A DNA stretch of 64,000 bases, from the NCBI GenBank assembly GCA_016936535.1, contig JAFGXP010000028.1, positions 38,403-102,402 on the forward strand, given 5' to 3'. Made by a program: the position numbers and the translations under genes. Numbering within the stretch: position 1 is the stretch's first letter; each line of letters begins with the position of its first letter. Below the pieces are notes generated by a model. That model did no database searches and had not been told where the DNA came from. It saw nothing but the letters and a program-made list of their open reading frames with translations. This DNA is from Thiotrichales bacterium (GTDB taxonomy: Bacteria > Pseudomonadota > Gammaproteobacteria > Thiomicrospirales > Thiomicrospiraceae). Below are positions 9,372-18,017 of this stretch, piece after piece.

Positions 9372-10160
9372 TTAGAGATTGAGGGGTTGCAATACCGAGG
9401 CTTGGGTCTGTTCGCCTTGCGCTTGCAGACTTAAACGCGCATCGCTTTGCATCAGGATACGGGTTTGTTGCATCAGATTTTGCGCGTAGTCGCTTTCATT
9501 CAATTGACTGAGAGAAGCCGGCGAATTGGCCGAGAGTGTTTCAAGACGACTTAAACTTTGACCAATGGTTTCTGCGAGCGTTTGTTGCTCAGAACTCAAT
9601 TGCGCCCGGCCTTGGTCAATGATTTGCAATGCCGAGCCGAGTGTTTGTAAAGTCTGTTCGGCGGCTTGAGGCGTTGCAATACTGTTTGGCTCCAATCCTA
9701 AAGTTTCCGTTGTGAAGCTGGATGGGGTGAGCGCACTTTGGTTACGACTATCTGCCAGTCTTTCTTGACCGACAGTTGTATCGGTTAGCCCATTGTTATC
9801 CGCAGTTTGGTTCAGGGTGTTGAGTGTGGCGGCAAAAGTTTGATTAAGCGCGGCTGGCGTAAAATTAGTTGGATTCGCGCGCGCTTGTTCCGCGAGGCGA
9901 GTGATTTGTTCCAATCCGGAACGGATTTCCAAATTGACGGCCTCTGCGGTTTGTAGATTAGCGACTGAGCTCAGGGCATCGCGAATCTGACTGTCTTGGT
10001 TTAAGCGCAAACCCTCTGAGCGGTTTACGGTGATAGCGGGTTCTGTGCGGTCAAGGAGCCCCGAAGTTTCGCGATTAGGCGGCATTGCCGTCGCACGATT
10101 GGGCTCCGCTAGGGGGGTGTAGGCGGCCAACAGGGAGGCATTATCTATGGAAATCGGCAT
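9372..10160 (-). CDS. Flagellin-like orphan protein
   Basis: A 262-residue protein with no signal peptide, no cysteine and a composition rich in Ala, Leu, Gln, Thr and Ser, as in flagellins. Residues about 60-125 resemble the flagellin D1 helix (ALSSVANLQTAEAVNLEI, LEQITRLAEQARANPTNF). Residues about 165-262 resemble the C-terminal D1/D0 helices (TLQTLGSALQIIDQGRAQL, then the flagellin-like NESDYAQNLMQQTRILMQ). The first 60 residues lack the canonical conserved flagellin start and are proline-containing. The ATG has AGGAG close upstream. It sits between valS and a divergent small gene, with no flagellar gene in view. It could be a hook-associated protein, a secreted filament-like protein or a regulator; the family assignment rests on motif resemblance only. 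Confidence 0.6.
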   Translation of the reverse strand: MPISIDNASLLAAYTPLAEPNRATAMPPNRETSGLLDRTEPAITVNRSEGLRLNQDSQIRDALSSVANLQTAEAVNLEIRSGLEQITRLAEQARANPTNFTPAALNQTFAATLNTLNQTADNNGLTDTTVGQERLADSRNQSALTPSSFTTETLGLEPNSIATPQAAEQTLQTLGSALQIIDQGRAQLSSEQQTLAETIGQSLSRLETLSANSPASLSQLNESDYAQNLMQQTRILMQSDARLSLQAQGEQTQASVLQPLNL

Positions 10161-10235
10161 GGTATGATCTCCTCTCTAAAAAGTTGAATTTATCTTACGC
10201 TCTTTGCGTATAAGAAAAAAGAAAAAGGAGTGCAA

Positions 10236-10676
10236 ATGTCTTGTTGTTCAGGGGGTTACTGTAAGTTTGAATTTCCTCCGGGGCCACCATTGGTCGATGA
10301 TCCGGTCAGTAACTTGCAGGCAAAGTATCAGTTTTTGCCCTACGGAACCCTGTTGCAAGCAGGAGAGGTGGTGCGGATTTGGATGGAGTCTGGTAAGACC
10401 GAGACGGTGCTGATTGACCAGAAAATTGCGCTGGAGGTTTCTCCGGGAGCGCTCAGGCCGTTAGGCTCGACCTTAGAGCCCATTCCATGGCAACTGGTGG
10501 CTTATGACTCGGGGTTGGATGCCGAGGAAATGCAGAATTGGTATGCCCATCCATTGCGCAATCCAAACGAAACTCCAGTGCTGTTGGTCTATGGCCATCT
10601 GCTTAAACCGAAGCCCACCTGGAAAACGCGTTGGCTGAGCTTTTTATATCGAATGCGTACGCTAGGCTCCTCTTAA
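10236..10676 (+). CDS. Uncharacterised small protein with N-terminal Cys cluster
   Basis: A 146-residue predicted cytoplasmic protein, not recognised. The N-terminus MSCCSGGYCKFEFPPGPP has three cysteines in a CCx3C arrangement that could bind metal or an Fe-S centre. The middle is beta-rich and acidic (VVRIWMESGKTETVLIDQ). The C-terminus is basic and aromatic (KPKPTWKTRWLSFLYRMR) and might associate with a membrane or RNA. ATG at 10236 is preferred to the GTG at 10230 because AAGGAG at 10225-10230 is then well spaced. Divergent from the flagellin-like gene, with only 75 bases between the two starts. Confidence 0.65.
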   Translation: MSCCSGGYCKFEFPPGPPLVDDPVSNLQAKYQFLPYGTLLQAGEVVRIWMESGKTETVLIDQKIALEVSPGALRPLGSTLEPIPWQLVAYDSGLDAEEMQNWYAHPLRNPNETPVLLVYGHLLKPKPTWKTRWLSFLYRMRTLGSS

Positions 10677-10700
10677 GCGCGCTTTTCTTAAGCGCGCTTT
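10672..10700 (+). repeat. Two tandem copies of a 15-bp unit containing a palindrome
   Basis: CTTAAGCGCGCTTTT at 10672-10686 is repeated directly from 10687. Each copy contains the 10-bp palindrome AAGCGCGCTT, and together they can form a stem followed by a short T-run. The first copy overlaps the stop codon of the preceding gene. It may act as that gene's terminator. Confidence 0.55.
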
Positions 10701-10724
10701 GTTATCCTCTAAAAAGTGGAGGCA

Positions 10725-10747
10725 TAAAAAACCCCGCCGAGGCGGGG
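10725..10747 (-). terminator. Rho-independent terminator of glnK-amtB
   Basis: On the minus strand a CCCCGCC/GGCGGGG stem is followed by a run of Ts (the A-run at 10726-10731 on the plus strand), about 50 bases after the amtB stop. Confidence 0.88.
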
Positions 10748-10796
10748 AAATACGCTTACCGAGGAGCTGGGCAAACATCGTTGATTCAATTTAGGC

Positions 10797-12044
10797 TTAC
10801 TTAGTGAACTCTGGGTAAGCTTCCATTCCACATTCTGCTTGGTCAGCACCGTTGTACTCATCTTCTTCAGAGATACGGATGCCCATGACCGCTTTCAAAA
10901 TTCCCCAGACAATCAAGCTTGTGATGAAGACCCAAGCAAAGATGACGGCGATACCAATTAATTGTGTGACCAAAGAAGCATCTGGGTTGGTGAATGTGAC
11001 CGCAATCAAACCAAAGATACCGACCACACCGTGGACCGAAATCGCACCAACTGGATCATCAATTTTAAAGAAACGGTCGATAATAAGGATGGCGAAGACC
11101 ACAATTACCCCACCTGCTAAACCAATTAATGCGGCCGCTAATGGACTTGGGGTTAAAGGCTCTGCCGTAATCGCTACCAAACCAGCAAGTGCGCCGTTTA
11201 GCATCATGGTTAAGTCGGCTTTTCCAAATTTTAGTTTAGAGACGACTAGAGCACCAATAACACCGGCTGCAGCAGCAAGGAGCGTGTTAACAAAGATGGC
11301 CGCCACTGCGTTTGCTTCACCTACGTTAGAGATTTTCAGCTCAGAACCACCGTTGAAGCCGAACCAACCCAACCATAGGATAAAAGTACCAAGGGTTGCT
11401 AAAGGCATATTTGAACCAGGGATGGCACGAGATTCGCCTTCTGCTGAGTATTTACCCTTACGAGCACCCAGTAACAAAACACCTGCTAGAGCGGCCGCTG
11501 CGCCTGCCATATGCACGATACCGGAACCTGCAAAATCCAAGAAGCCCATTTCATTCAAGAAACCGCCGCCCCATTTCCAGAAGCCTTGCATTGGGTAAAT
11601 AAAGGCGGTGAAAACGATAGCAAAAGCAAAGAAAGCCATAAGTTTCATCCGTTCAGCAACGGCACCGGAAACTACGGACATTGCAGTTGCAACAAACACA
11701 ACTTGGAAGAAGAAATCGGACATAGATGAGTAATAAGGTGCATCATCACCGCCCGCAACTACATCTGCCACAGCATTGTCGCCACCGATTAAGAAGCTGA
11801 TGCCAGGGAAATAAGCAGAGACCGCTTCACCCGGATACATGATGTTGTAACCGACTAACATATACATCAAACACGCGATTGCAAATAAGCCAACGTTTTT
11901 TGCCAGAATTTCGGTGGTGTTTTTGGAGCGCACCATTCCCGCTTCAAGCATGGCAAAGCCGGCCGCCATCCACATAACTAAAGCCCCAGACATCAAAAAG
12001 TAAAAGGTGTCGAGGGCATAACTGAGTTCTAATATTTGTTCCAT
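10797..12044 (-). CDS. amtB: Ammonium transporter AmtB
   Basis: Inner-membrane trimeric channel for ammonium, blocked by GlnK when nitrogen is plentiful. The 415-residue protein has 11 predicted TM segments. The twin pore histidines are recognisable as H178 (SGIVHMAGAAAALAG) and H338 (ISVHGVVGIFGL), together with the conserved NGALAGLVAITA stretch and GGVIVV. It starts directly at the first TM region (ELSYALDTFYFLMSGALV) without a long signal peptide. It lies 20 bases downstream of glnK, the classic glnK-amtB operon, with sigma-54/NtrC control likely. Confidence 0.97.
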   Translation of the reverse strand: MEQILELSYALDTFYFLMSGALVMWMAAGFAMLEAGMVRSKNTTEILAKNVGLFAIACLMYMLVGYNIMYPGEAVSAYFPGISFLIGGDNAVADVVAGGDDAPYYSSMSDFFFQVVFVATAMSVVSGAVAERMKLMAFFAFAIVFTAFIYPMQGFWKWGGGFLNEMGFLDFAGSGIVHMAGAAAALAGVLLLGARKGKYSAEGESRAIPGSNMPLATLGTFILWLGWFGFNGGSELKISNVGEANAVAAIFVNTLLAAAAGVIGALVVSKLKFGKADLTMMLNGALAGLVAITAEPLTPSPLAAALIGLAGGVIVVFAILIIDRFFKIDDPVGAISVHGVVGIFGLIAVTFTNPDASLVTQLIGIAVIFAWVFITSLIVWGILKAVMGIRISEEDEYNGADQAECGMEAYPEFTK

Positions 12045-12064
12045 TGTTGTTTCCCCTAGTTAAC

Positions 12065-12475
<411 letters not shown>

Positions 12476-12606
12476 TCAATTAAAAAAACCTTAAAAATCA
12501 TATTATTAGTGCCATTTTTTCGTGTTTTTTTTGGCTTTGAATGCTGTTTGTCGAGAGATTTGCTTTTAATTGGTGCAATCTTGATTTTTTCTGGTGCATT
12601 CGCTCT

Positions 12607-13422
12607 ATGGCCGATTTCTTTCGTTTTTCTCCGTTTGGGGCCGCCTTACTGATTCAAATCAGTGTGCTGCTTGGTTTAGCGCTGTTTGCCGCCTGGCTTC
12701 CACAATGGATTGCCCCTCCTTATCCGGATTGGGCTTGGGTGATGGCTCAGTCTGGATTGGCATTGTTGTTGAGCATTTTGTGGCGTTTGCCTTGGTGGTG
12801 GTGGCCATTGCAATGTTTGTTGCCTGTATTCTTGTACTGGGCCTTATGGTTTGAGGTTGAACCCTTGCTGGGGTTGGTGCTGTTTATTCTGCTTTGGTTG
12901 CTGTTTGGAAATGTTTTTAAAGAGCGTGTGCCCCTGTATTTGACAAATGGTTTGACTCGTCAAGCCCTTGCACAACTGGCCAGTGAGCACGGTTACCGTC
13001 GTTTTATTGATTTAGGGTGTGGAACGGGTGAGAACGTGCATTTTATGGCGCAGCAACCGAGTATCGAGCTGGCGATGGGGGTCGAAACGGCTTGGCTGCC
13101 GTTTTGGTTGGCAAGATGGCGCAATCGAACCGGTCGCGGGCAAATAATGCATCAAGACTTGTGGCAGAGCGATTTACGTCAATTTGATTTGGTGTATGCT
13201 TTTTTATCCCCGCAGCCAATGCCACGGTTGTGGCATAAATTGCAACAAGAGCTGGCGGCGAATGCTTGCTTTGTCAGCAACAGTTTTGCCGTGCCAGAAC
13301 AGACACCCAGCGAAATTTGGGTCTTAGATGATCGACGTCAAACCCATTTATATTTGTATCGCATGGCTGACTTTAAAATAGCGTCTCAGCCAGGCCAGAA
13401 GGAAAAGCAAAATGAAGTATGA
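12607..13422 (+). CDS. Membrane-anchored class I SAM-dependent methyltransferase
   Basis: A protein of about 271 residues with several hydrophobic helices in the N-terminal 100 residues (LLIQISVLLGLALFAAWLP, then a Trp-rich segment and LLGLVLFILLWLLFGNVF), then a Rossmann-type methyltransferase domain with motif I FIDLGCGTGENVHF and the following acidic residue in GVET. The substrate is unknown. The start is uncertain: 12607 gives a compact hydrophilic lead-in, but the frame is open to an ATG at 12541 and neither has a good Shine-Dalgarno. It overlaps glnE by 11 bases, so the two are probably translationally coupled. Confidence 0.75.
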   Translation: MADFFRFSPFGAALLIQISVLLGLALFAAWLPQWIAPPYPDWAWVMAQSGLALLLSILWRLPWWWWPLQCLLPVFLYWALWFEVEPLLGLVLFILLWLLFGNVFKERVPLYLTNGLTRQALAQLASEHGYRRFIDLGCGTGENVHFMAQQPSIELAMGVETAWLPFWLARWRNRTGRGQIMHQDLWQSDLRQFDLVYAFLSPQPMPRLWHKLQQELAANACFVSNSFAVPEQTPSEIWVLDDRRQTHLYLYRMADFKIASQPGQKEKQNEV

Positions 13423-16159
13423 GCTCGCCCAAATTCGCAACTGGAGCCTTTATTTAACGCGAGGTTTGGATCGTTACCCGCATTTATTAGAGACGCAGCC
13501 ATGGCTTGAGGCTTATGAACCGCGGCAGCTTTTTGACCAGGTTTATCAAGCAGTGATAAGCAGCCCTGATGAAGCCACTCTTAAGCGCAATTTGCGTTTG
13601 CAACGTCATCAAGAAATGCTGCGCGTGGCGGTACGTGATTTAGGTGGCTTAGCGGAACTTGAAGAAAACTTACGGGATTTGTCTGATTTGGCCGATGCCT
13701 TGGTCAATGCCGCTTTAGATTGGCATTCTGCCAAATTGGTGCAACGTTACGGTGAGCCAATTGGTGAAGAGAGTGGATTGCCCCAAAAGTTGTTGGTAAT
13801 TGGTATGGGGAAGCTTGGCGGGCAGGAATTAAATTTCTCTTCTGATATTGATTTGATTTTCGCTTATCCAGAGCGCGGTGAAACCAATGGGGCGAGATCC
13901 GTTTCCAACGAAGAGTTTTTTGTACGCCTTGGGCAAGCGATGAATAAATCGCTGGTTGAGGTGAATGACGAAGGATTTGTGTATCGAGTGGATATGCGCT
14001 TGCGGCCTTTTGGTGATGCCGGAACGCTCGCGGTGAGTTTTGCGGCGTTGGAGCACTATTATGAGGTACACGGCCGCGCATGGGAGCGTTATGCTTTGGT
14101 GAAGGCGCGAATTATGGCGGGTGACCGCCAGGCCGCGCAGGATTTATTTGATTTGTTACGCCCCTTTGTTTACCGGCGTTATGTGGATTTTACCGCCATG
14201 GATTCTTTGCGCGATTTAAAGCGAATGATTCGGGATCAGGTCAATAAAAAGGGAATGCAAGCCAATTTAAAGCTCGGGCCAGGTGGCATTCGCGAAATTG
14301 AGTTTATTGTGCAAGCGTTTCAGTTGGTGCATGGTGGGCGGGATCGTGCTCTGCAAGGGCGGCAGTTGCTGCCAATGTTGGCCTTGTTGGAGGAGCGTGG
14401 TTTTATTGAGGCGTCAATTCGTCAGGGCTTGGAGAAGGCTTATCGCTTTTTGCGGCGAGCGGAAAATCGGGTGCAGATGTGGGCGGATATGCAAACCCAT
14501 GATTTGCCAGACAACCCGCAGCAACAACAATTTTTGGCCGAATCGATGGGGTTTGCCGATTATGCCTCCTTTCAAACACAGTTAGCGGAGCATCGAGCTT
14601 TTGTAGAACAGCAGTTTTTTGAAGTGTTTGCCGAGACTCAGGCGCAGAACGCGGCGCAGCCCGATGTTTTGGAGGTGCTGTGGCGCAGTGATTTCGATCA
14701 GCCTGAGTTGTTGCTTGAGCTGAATTTAACGCCATCACGGATTGAGGAGGTCTTGCGTTTGTTGAAGGGCTTAAAGCAATCTCGCAGTTTGCAAGTGCTC
14801 ACTAAGGAAGCTCAAGATCGTCTGAATATTGTTATGCCGCGCCTGTTGCGGGAAGCGCTTAAGCCGCAATACGATGAGGTGGCATTGGCTCGGGTTTTGG
14901 CGGTCATTGAAGCGATTGCGCGGCGCAGCGTTTATTTGGTGTTGCTCAAAGAGAATCCGCAAGCCTTGCAAAACCTGATTAAGCTTTGCCATGTCAGCGC
15001 TTGGTTAAGCGATATGTTAGTCAAATATCCGGCTTTGCTGGACCAATTGATTGATGAGCGTAGTTTGTATGCGCCTTTGCACGCCCAAGCGTTGTTGGCC
15101 GAGGCGTGGCAGTTATTGGAGCAAGCGGATTTGGATGAAGAGCGTTTTATGCAGGATTTGCGCCAGTGGCGACATGCTCAAGTCTTTAAGGTAGCGGCCG
15201 CGGATGTCACTGGCAATGTACCAATTATGAAGGTCAGTGACTATTTAACCTGGATTGCCGAAGCGGCTCTAAAGGTAACGGTCGAGTTTGCATGGCGCTG
15301 GATGCAGCATAAAAATGGGTTACCGGGCGGCTTAAGTTCGGGAGCGGCAAATCCGATGCTGGTTCTGGGGTACGGCAAGTTGGGCGGAATCGAGTTGGGT
15401 TACGGTTCGGATTTGGATGTGGTGATGCTTTATCACGGTGCGCAACCCAGTGGTCAAGCGCTCTCTAAGCAAGGTAAGGCGTTGGATAATGCTCTGTACT
15501 TTATTCGGATGGGGCAAAAAGTGGTCTCTCTCATTACCACCTTAATGCCAGCCGGAGTTTTGTATGAGTTGGATACGCGGCTGCGACCCAATGGTGCTTC
15601 GGGGATGATGGTGGTTGGGTTTGAGGAGTTTTGTCATTACATTACGGATAAGGCTTGGACATGGGAGCATCAGGCCCTGGTGCGAGCGCGTGCGGTGGTG
15701 GCTAATCCGCAAGCAGAGCAGGCGTTTGAGAATTTTAAACGGCAGTTTATTTGCCAAGCACGTGTTCTCTCTTCTCTGCGTTTTGAAGTGGTTGAGATGC
15801 GTCAGAAAATGCAAAACAGTTTGGATACCTCAAATGAGGCTTGGTTTGATCTCAAGCAGGGCGCAGGGGGCATTGTCGATATTGAATTTATGATGCAGTA
15901 CTTGGTGCTCGGCTATGCGCAGACCTACCCTGATTTGGTCGAGTTTAGTGACAATATGCGCATTTTGGAAAAGGTCGCACAGCATCAATTATTGGCGCAG
16001 GTTCAGGTTGAGGGGTTGATGAATGCTTATCAGGTTTATCGTTCAAAGTATCATCGCTTATCGTTGCAAAACGAGAAGCCTTTGGTTGCGCAAAGCTGTT
16101 ATGAAGCTGAACGCACATTGGTCAGTGCCGTTTGGCAACAGTTGATGCTGCAAGATTAG
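13412..16159 (+). CDS. glnE: Bifunctional glutamine synthetase adenylyltransferase/deadenylase GlnE
   Basis: Adds AMP to, or phosphorolytically removes it from, Tyr397 of glutamine synthetase, under PII control. The 915-residue protein (E. coli 946) has two nucleotidyltransferase domains: the N-terminal deadenylase with GMGKLGGQELNFSSDIDL (D145, D147) and the C-terminal adenylylase with GYGKLGGIELGYGSDLDVV (about 651-669), each followed by a helical PII-uridylyltransferase-like domain (GPGGIREIEFIVQ; GAGGIVDIEFMMQ). It faces its target gene glnA across a shared terminator. The start overlaps the upstream methyltransferase gene. Confidence 0.97.
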   Translation: MKYELAQIRNWSLYLTRGLDRYPHLLETQPWLEAYEPRQLFDQVYQAVISSPDEATLKRNLRLQRHQEMLRVAVRDLGGLAELEENLRDLSDLADALVNAALDWHSAKLVQRYGEPIGEESGLPQKLLVIGMGKLGGQELNFSSDIDLIFAYPERGETNGARSVSNEEFFVRLGQAMNKSLVEVNDEGFVYRVDMRLRPFGDAGTLAVSFAALEHYYEVHGRAWERYALVKARIMAGDRQAAQDLFDLLRPFVYRRYVDFTAMDSLRDLKRMIRDQVNKKGMQANLKLGPGGIREIEFIVQAFQLVHGGRDRALQGRQLLPMLALLEERGFIEASIRQGLEKAYRFLRRAENRVQMWADMQTHDLPDNPQQQQFLAESMGFADYASFQTQLAEHRAFVEQQFFEVFAETQAQNAAQPDVLEVLWRSDFDQPELLLELNLTPSRIEEVLRLLKGLKQSRSLQVLTKEAQDRLNIVMPRLLREALKPQYDEVALARVLAVIEAIARRSVYLVLLKENPQALQNLIKLCHVSAWLSDMLVKYPALLDQLIDERSLYAPLHAQALLAEAWQLLEQADLDEERFMQDLRQWRHAQVFKVAAADVTGNVPIMKVSDYLTWIAEAALKVTVEFAWRWMQHKNGLPGGLSSGAANPMLVLGYGKLGGIELGYGSDLDVVMLYHGAQPSGQALSKQGKALDNALYFIRMGQKVVSLITTLMPAGVLYELDTRLRPNGASGMMVVGFEEFCHYITDKAWTWEHQALVRARAVVANPQAEQAFENFKRQFICQARVLSSLRFEVVEMRQKMQNSLDTSNEAWFDLKQGAGGIVDIEFMMQYLVLGYAQTYPDLVEFSDNMRILEKVAQHQLLAQVQVEGLMNAYQVYRSKYHRLSLQNEKPLVAQSCYEAERTLVSAVWQQLMLQD

Positions 16160-16183
16160 GGCAAGAAACGCATAAAAAAGGCA

Positions 16184-16212
16184 TAAAAAAACCGGGTTTC
16201 CCCGGTTTTTTT
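16184..16212. terminator. Bidirectional terminator between glnE and glnA
   Basis: A-run, AACCGGG, short loop, CCCGGTT, T-run. Lies between the convergent glnE and glnA stops and can serve both. Confidence 0.92.
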
Positions 16213-16235
16213 AGACACTCTATAAACGGTAAGGC

Positions 16236-17642
16236 TTACAAAGAGTAGTACATATCAAACTCGATTGGGTGCGTGGTTGCACGGAAACGAGTGACTTCTT
16301 CCATCTTCAACTTGATGTAAGAATCGATGATTTCATCGGTGAAGACTCCACCCATCTTCAAGAACTCACGATCAGCGTCCAAACACTCAAGCGCTTGGTC
16401 TAAGGAAGAACAAACCGTTTTGAAGGTTGCTTCTTCTTCAGGCTCCAAATCATAAAGATCTTTTTCAGAAGGTGCGCCCGGATCAATTTTATTCAGAATG
16501 CCGTCTAGACCCGCCATTAAACAAGCTGAGAAAGCAAGGTATGGGTTGGCGGTTGGGTCTGGGAAACGCAATTCAACACGACGCGCACGCTCAGAAGGCG
16601 CGTATGGAATACGAATCGAAGCAGAGCGGTTAGAGCCAGAATAAGCCAATAGAATTGGGGCTTCAAAACCTGGAACTAAGCGTTTGTAAGAGTTGGTACC
16701 TGGGTTGGTGAAAGCATTTAAAGCACGAGCGTGCTTCATGACGCCGCCGATAAACCAAATGGCTTCTTGTGACAATCCAGAATACACATCACCTGCAAAC
16801 ATGTTTTTACCGTTTTTAGACAAAGACATGTTGATGTGCATACCAGAACCGTTGTCGCCTACGATTGGTTTAGCCATAAAGGTTGCCGTTTTGCCAAGCG
16901 CATGGCACGTGTTGTGTACCGCGTATTTCAAAATTTGGACTTCATCGGCTTTTGCCGTTAGGGTGTTGCCTGCAACCGCAAGTTCGCACTGGCCGCCGTT
17001 CGCTACTTCGTGATGATGGGCTTCCAATTTTAGGCCCATTGCTTCTGCCATAGCGCAGATGTCTGCACGAACTTCATGCAATTGGTCAACTGGCGGAACC
17101 GGGAAGTAACCGCCTTTAATGCGTGGGCGGTGGCCCATGTTGCCACCTTCGTAAACTTTTTCAGTGTTCCATGCCGCTTCGTTTGAATCGATTTTAACGA
17201 AAGAACCGGTCATGTCTGCGCCCCAGCGCACATCGTCAAAAATAAAAAATTCAGGTTCTGGGCCAATGAAAGCACTGTCTGCAACGCCGGTGGATTTTAA
17301 ATAAGCTTCCGCGCGTTTAGAAATGCCACGTGGATCCTTGACATAAGCTTCCATCGTGGAAGGTTCAACGATCATGCAGCGAATTACCATGGTTGGATCG
17401 TTGGTGAATGGATCCATATAGTAGCCGTCTGTTTGCGGCATCAAAATCATGTCGGAATTATGGATTCCTTTCCAACCACGAATTGAAGAGCCGTCAAACG
17501 ACTGGCCGTCAGTAAAGAAGTCTTCGTCAACTTTCTTTGCTGGAATGGTGACGTGTTGTTCTTTACCGATGGTATCGGTAAAGCGCAAATCAACCCATTT
17601 CACTTCATTTTCTTTGATTAAATCTAGGATGGCTTGTGGCAT
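16236..17642 (-). CDS. glnA: Glutamine synthetase type I (GlnA)
   Basis: Dodecameric enzyme making glutamine from glutamate, ammonia and ATP. The 468-residue protein has the beta-grasp N-terminal domain ([14 protein letters not shown]), metal and glutamate ligands in [11 protein letters not shown] and [15 protein letters not shown], the ATP region [16 protein letters not shown] (258-273), NRSASIRIP, and the adenylylation loop EKDLYDL with Y397 exactly where GlnE modifies class I-beta enzymes. Length matches E. coli (469). Expression is probably NtrC/sigma-54 dependent. Confidence 0.98.
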   Translation of the reverse strand: MPQAILDLIKENEVKWVDLRFTDTIGKEQHVTIPAKKVDEDFFTDGQSFDGSSIRGWKGIHNSDMILMPQTDGYYMDPFTNDPTMVIRCMIVEPSTMEAYVKDPRGISKRAEAYLKSTGVADSAFIGPEPEFFIFDDVRWGADMTGSFVKIDSNEAAWNTEKVYEGGNMGHRPRIKGGYFPVPPVDQLHEVRADICAMAEAMGLKLEAHHHEVANGGQCELAVAGNTLTAKADEVQILKYAVHNTCHALGKTATFMAKPIVGDNGSGMHINMSLSKNGKNMFAGDVYSGLSQEAIWFIGGVMKHARALNAFTNPGTNSYKRLVPGFEAPILLAYSGSNRSASIRIPYAPSERARRVELRFPDPTANPYLAFSACLMAGLDGILNKIDPGAPSEKDLYDLEPEEEATFKTVCSSLDQALECLDADREFLKMGGVFTDEIIDSYIKLKMEEVTRFRATTHPIEFDMYYSL

Positions 17643-17691
17643 TGTAAATAATCCTGCATTGGTGGAATGATTATAAAATTCGTCAAGATGT

Positions 17692-17709
17692 TAGCTGGAA
17701 ACGTGCCAG
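17692..17709 (-). promoter_or_regulatory. Sigma-54-like promoter of glnA
   Basis: On the minus strand TGGCACG (17708-17702) then TTTCCAGCT gives GG, ten bases, GC: the exact -24/-12 spacing. The predicted transcription start is about 40 bases before the glnA ATG. Upstream lie NtrC-like half-sites (TGCACC at 17713-17718, GATGCA near 17729-17734, TGGTGCA at 17838-17844), though not at canonical dyad spacing. Confidence 0.62.
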
Positions 17710-17860
17710 ATTGCACCTTTTTTTTCTTGATGCACTAAATAGTTGATTTTATTGCTGAAATCAAGGGGATTTATTTTCGTTATAAACCGCATTGGAAATG
17801 CTTATGCATTTTTCTGGTTCAGGTCATGCCCTTAAATGGTGCAATTATTCTTTGGTTTAT

Positions 17861-17889
17861 ATGACGAATTTATGACAAAGAGATGAAAT
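17861..17889 (-). promoter_or_regulatory. Pho-box-like 11-bp-phased repeats on the minus strand
   Basis: ATGACGA (17861), ATGACAA (17872) and ATGAAAT (17883) recur every 11 bases. Read on the minus strand the first two give TTGTCATAAATTCGTCAT, an excellent PhoB box (two 7-mers separated by 4). It lies in the 357-base glnA/pstC divergent gap and by orientation points toward glnA. A weaker plus-strand candidate follows at 17911-17929. Apart from these and the glnA promoter I see nothing else in the gap. Confidence 0.6.
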
Positions 17890-17910
17890 TGCCCATAAAA
17901 GTTTTATCTG

Positions 17911-17946
17911 CTTGTCACATTGGCTCATTAAGATTCAAGCTTAAAT
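17911..17946 (+). promoter_or_regulatory. Weak Pho box and -10 candidate for pstC
   Basis: TTGTCAC (17912-17918) followed by GGCTCAT (17922-17928) is a poor PhoB direct repeat with 10-base phasing. TTAAAT at 17941-17946 could be the -10, about 12 bases after it. It is oriented toward pstC, whose ATG is at 18018. Confidence 0.3.
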
Positions 17947-18017
17947 AAATAGGTCAAAATGTGCGCCAAATCGGTGTGCTCGGCCCTTAAAATTTAAGTT
18001 TGCATAGGTTTAACATT

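Noticed and set aside
10852..11598. Long plus-strand reading frame (248 residues) opposite amtB
   Set aside because: Low-complexity Pro/Ala/Lys/Ile translation, no Shine-Dalgarno, fully antisense to a well-supported gene.
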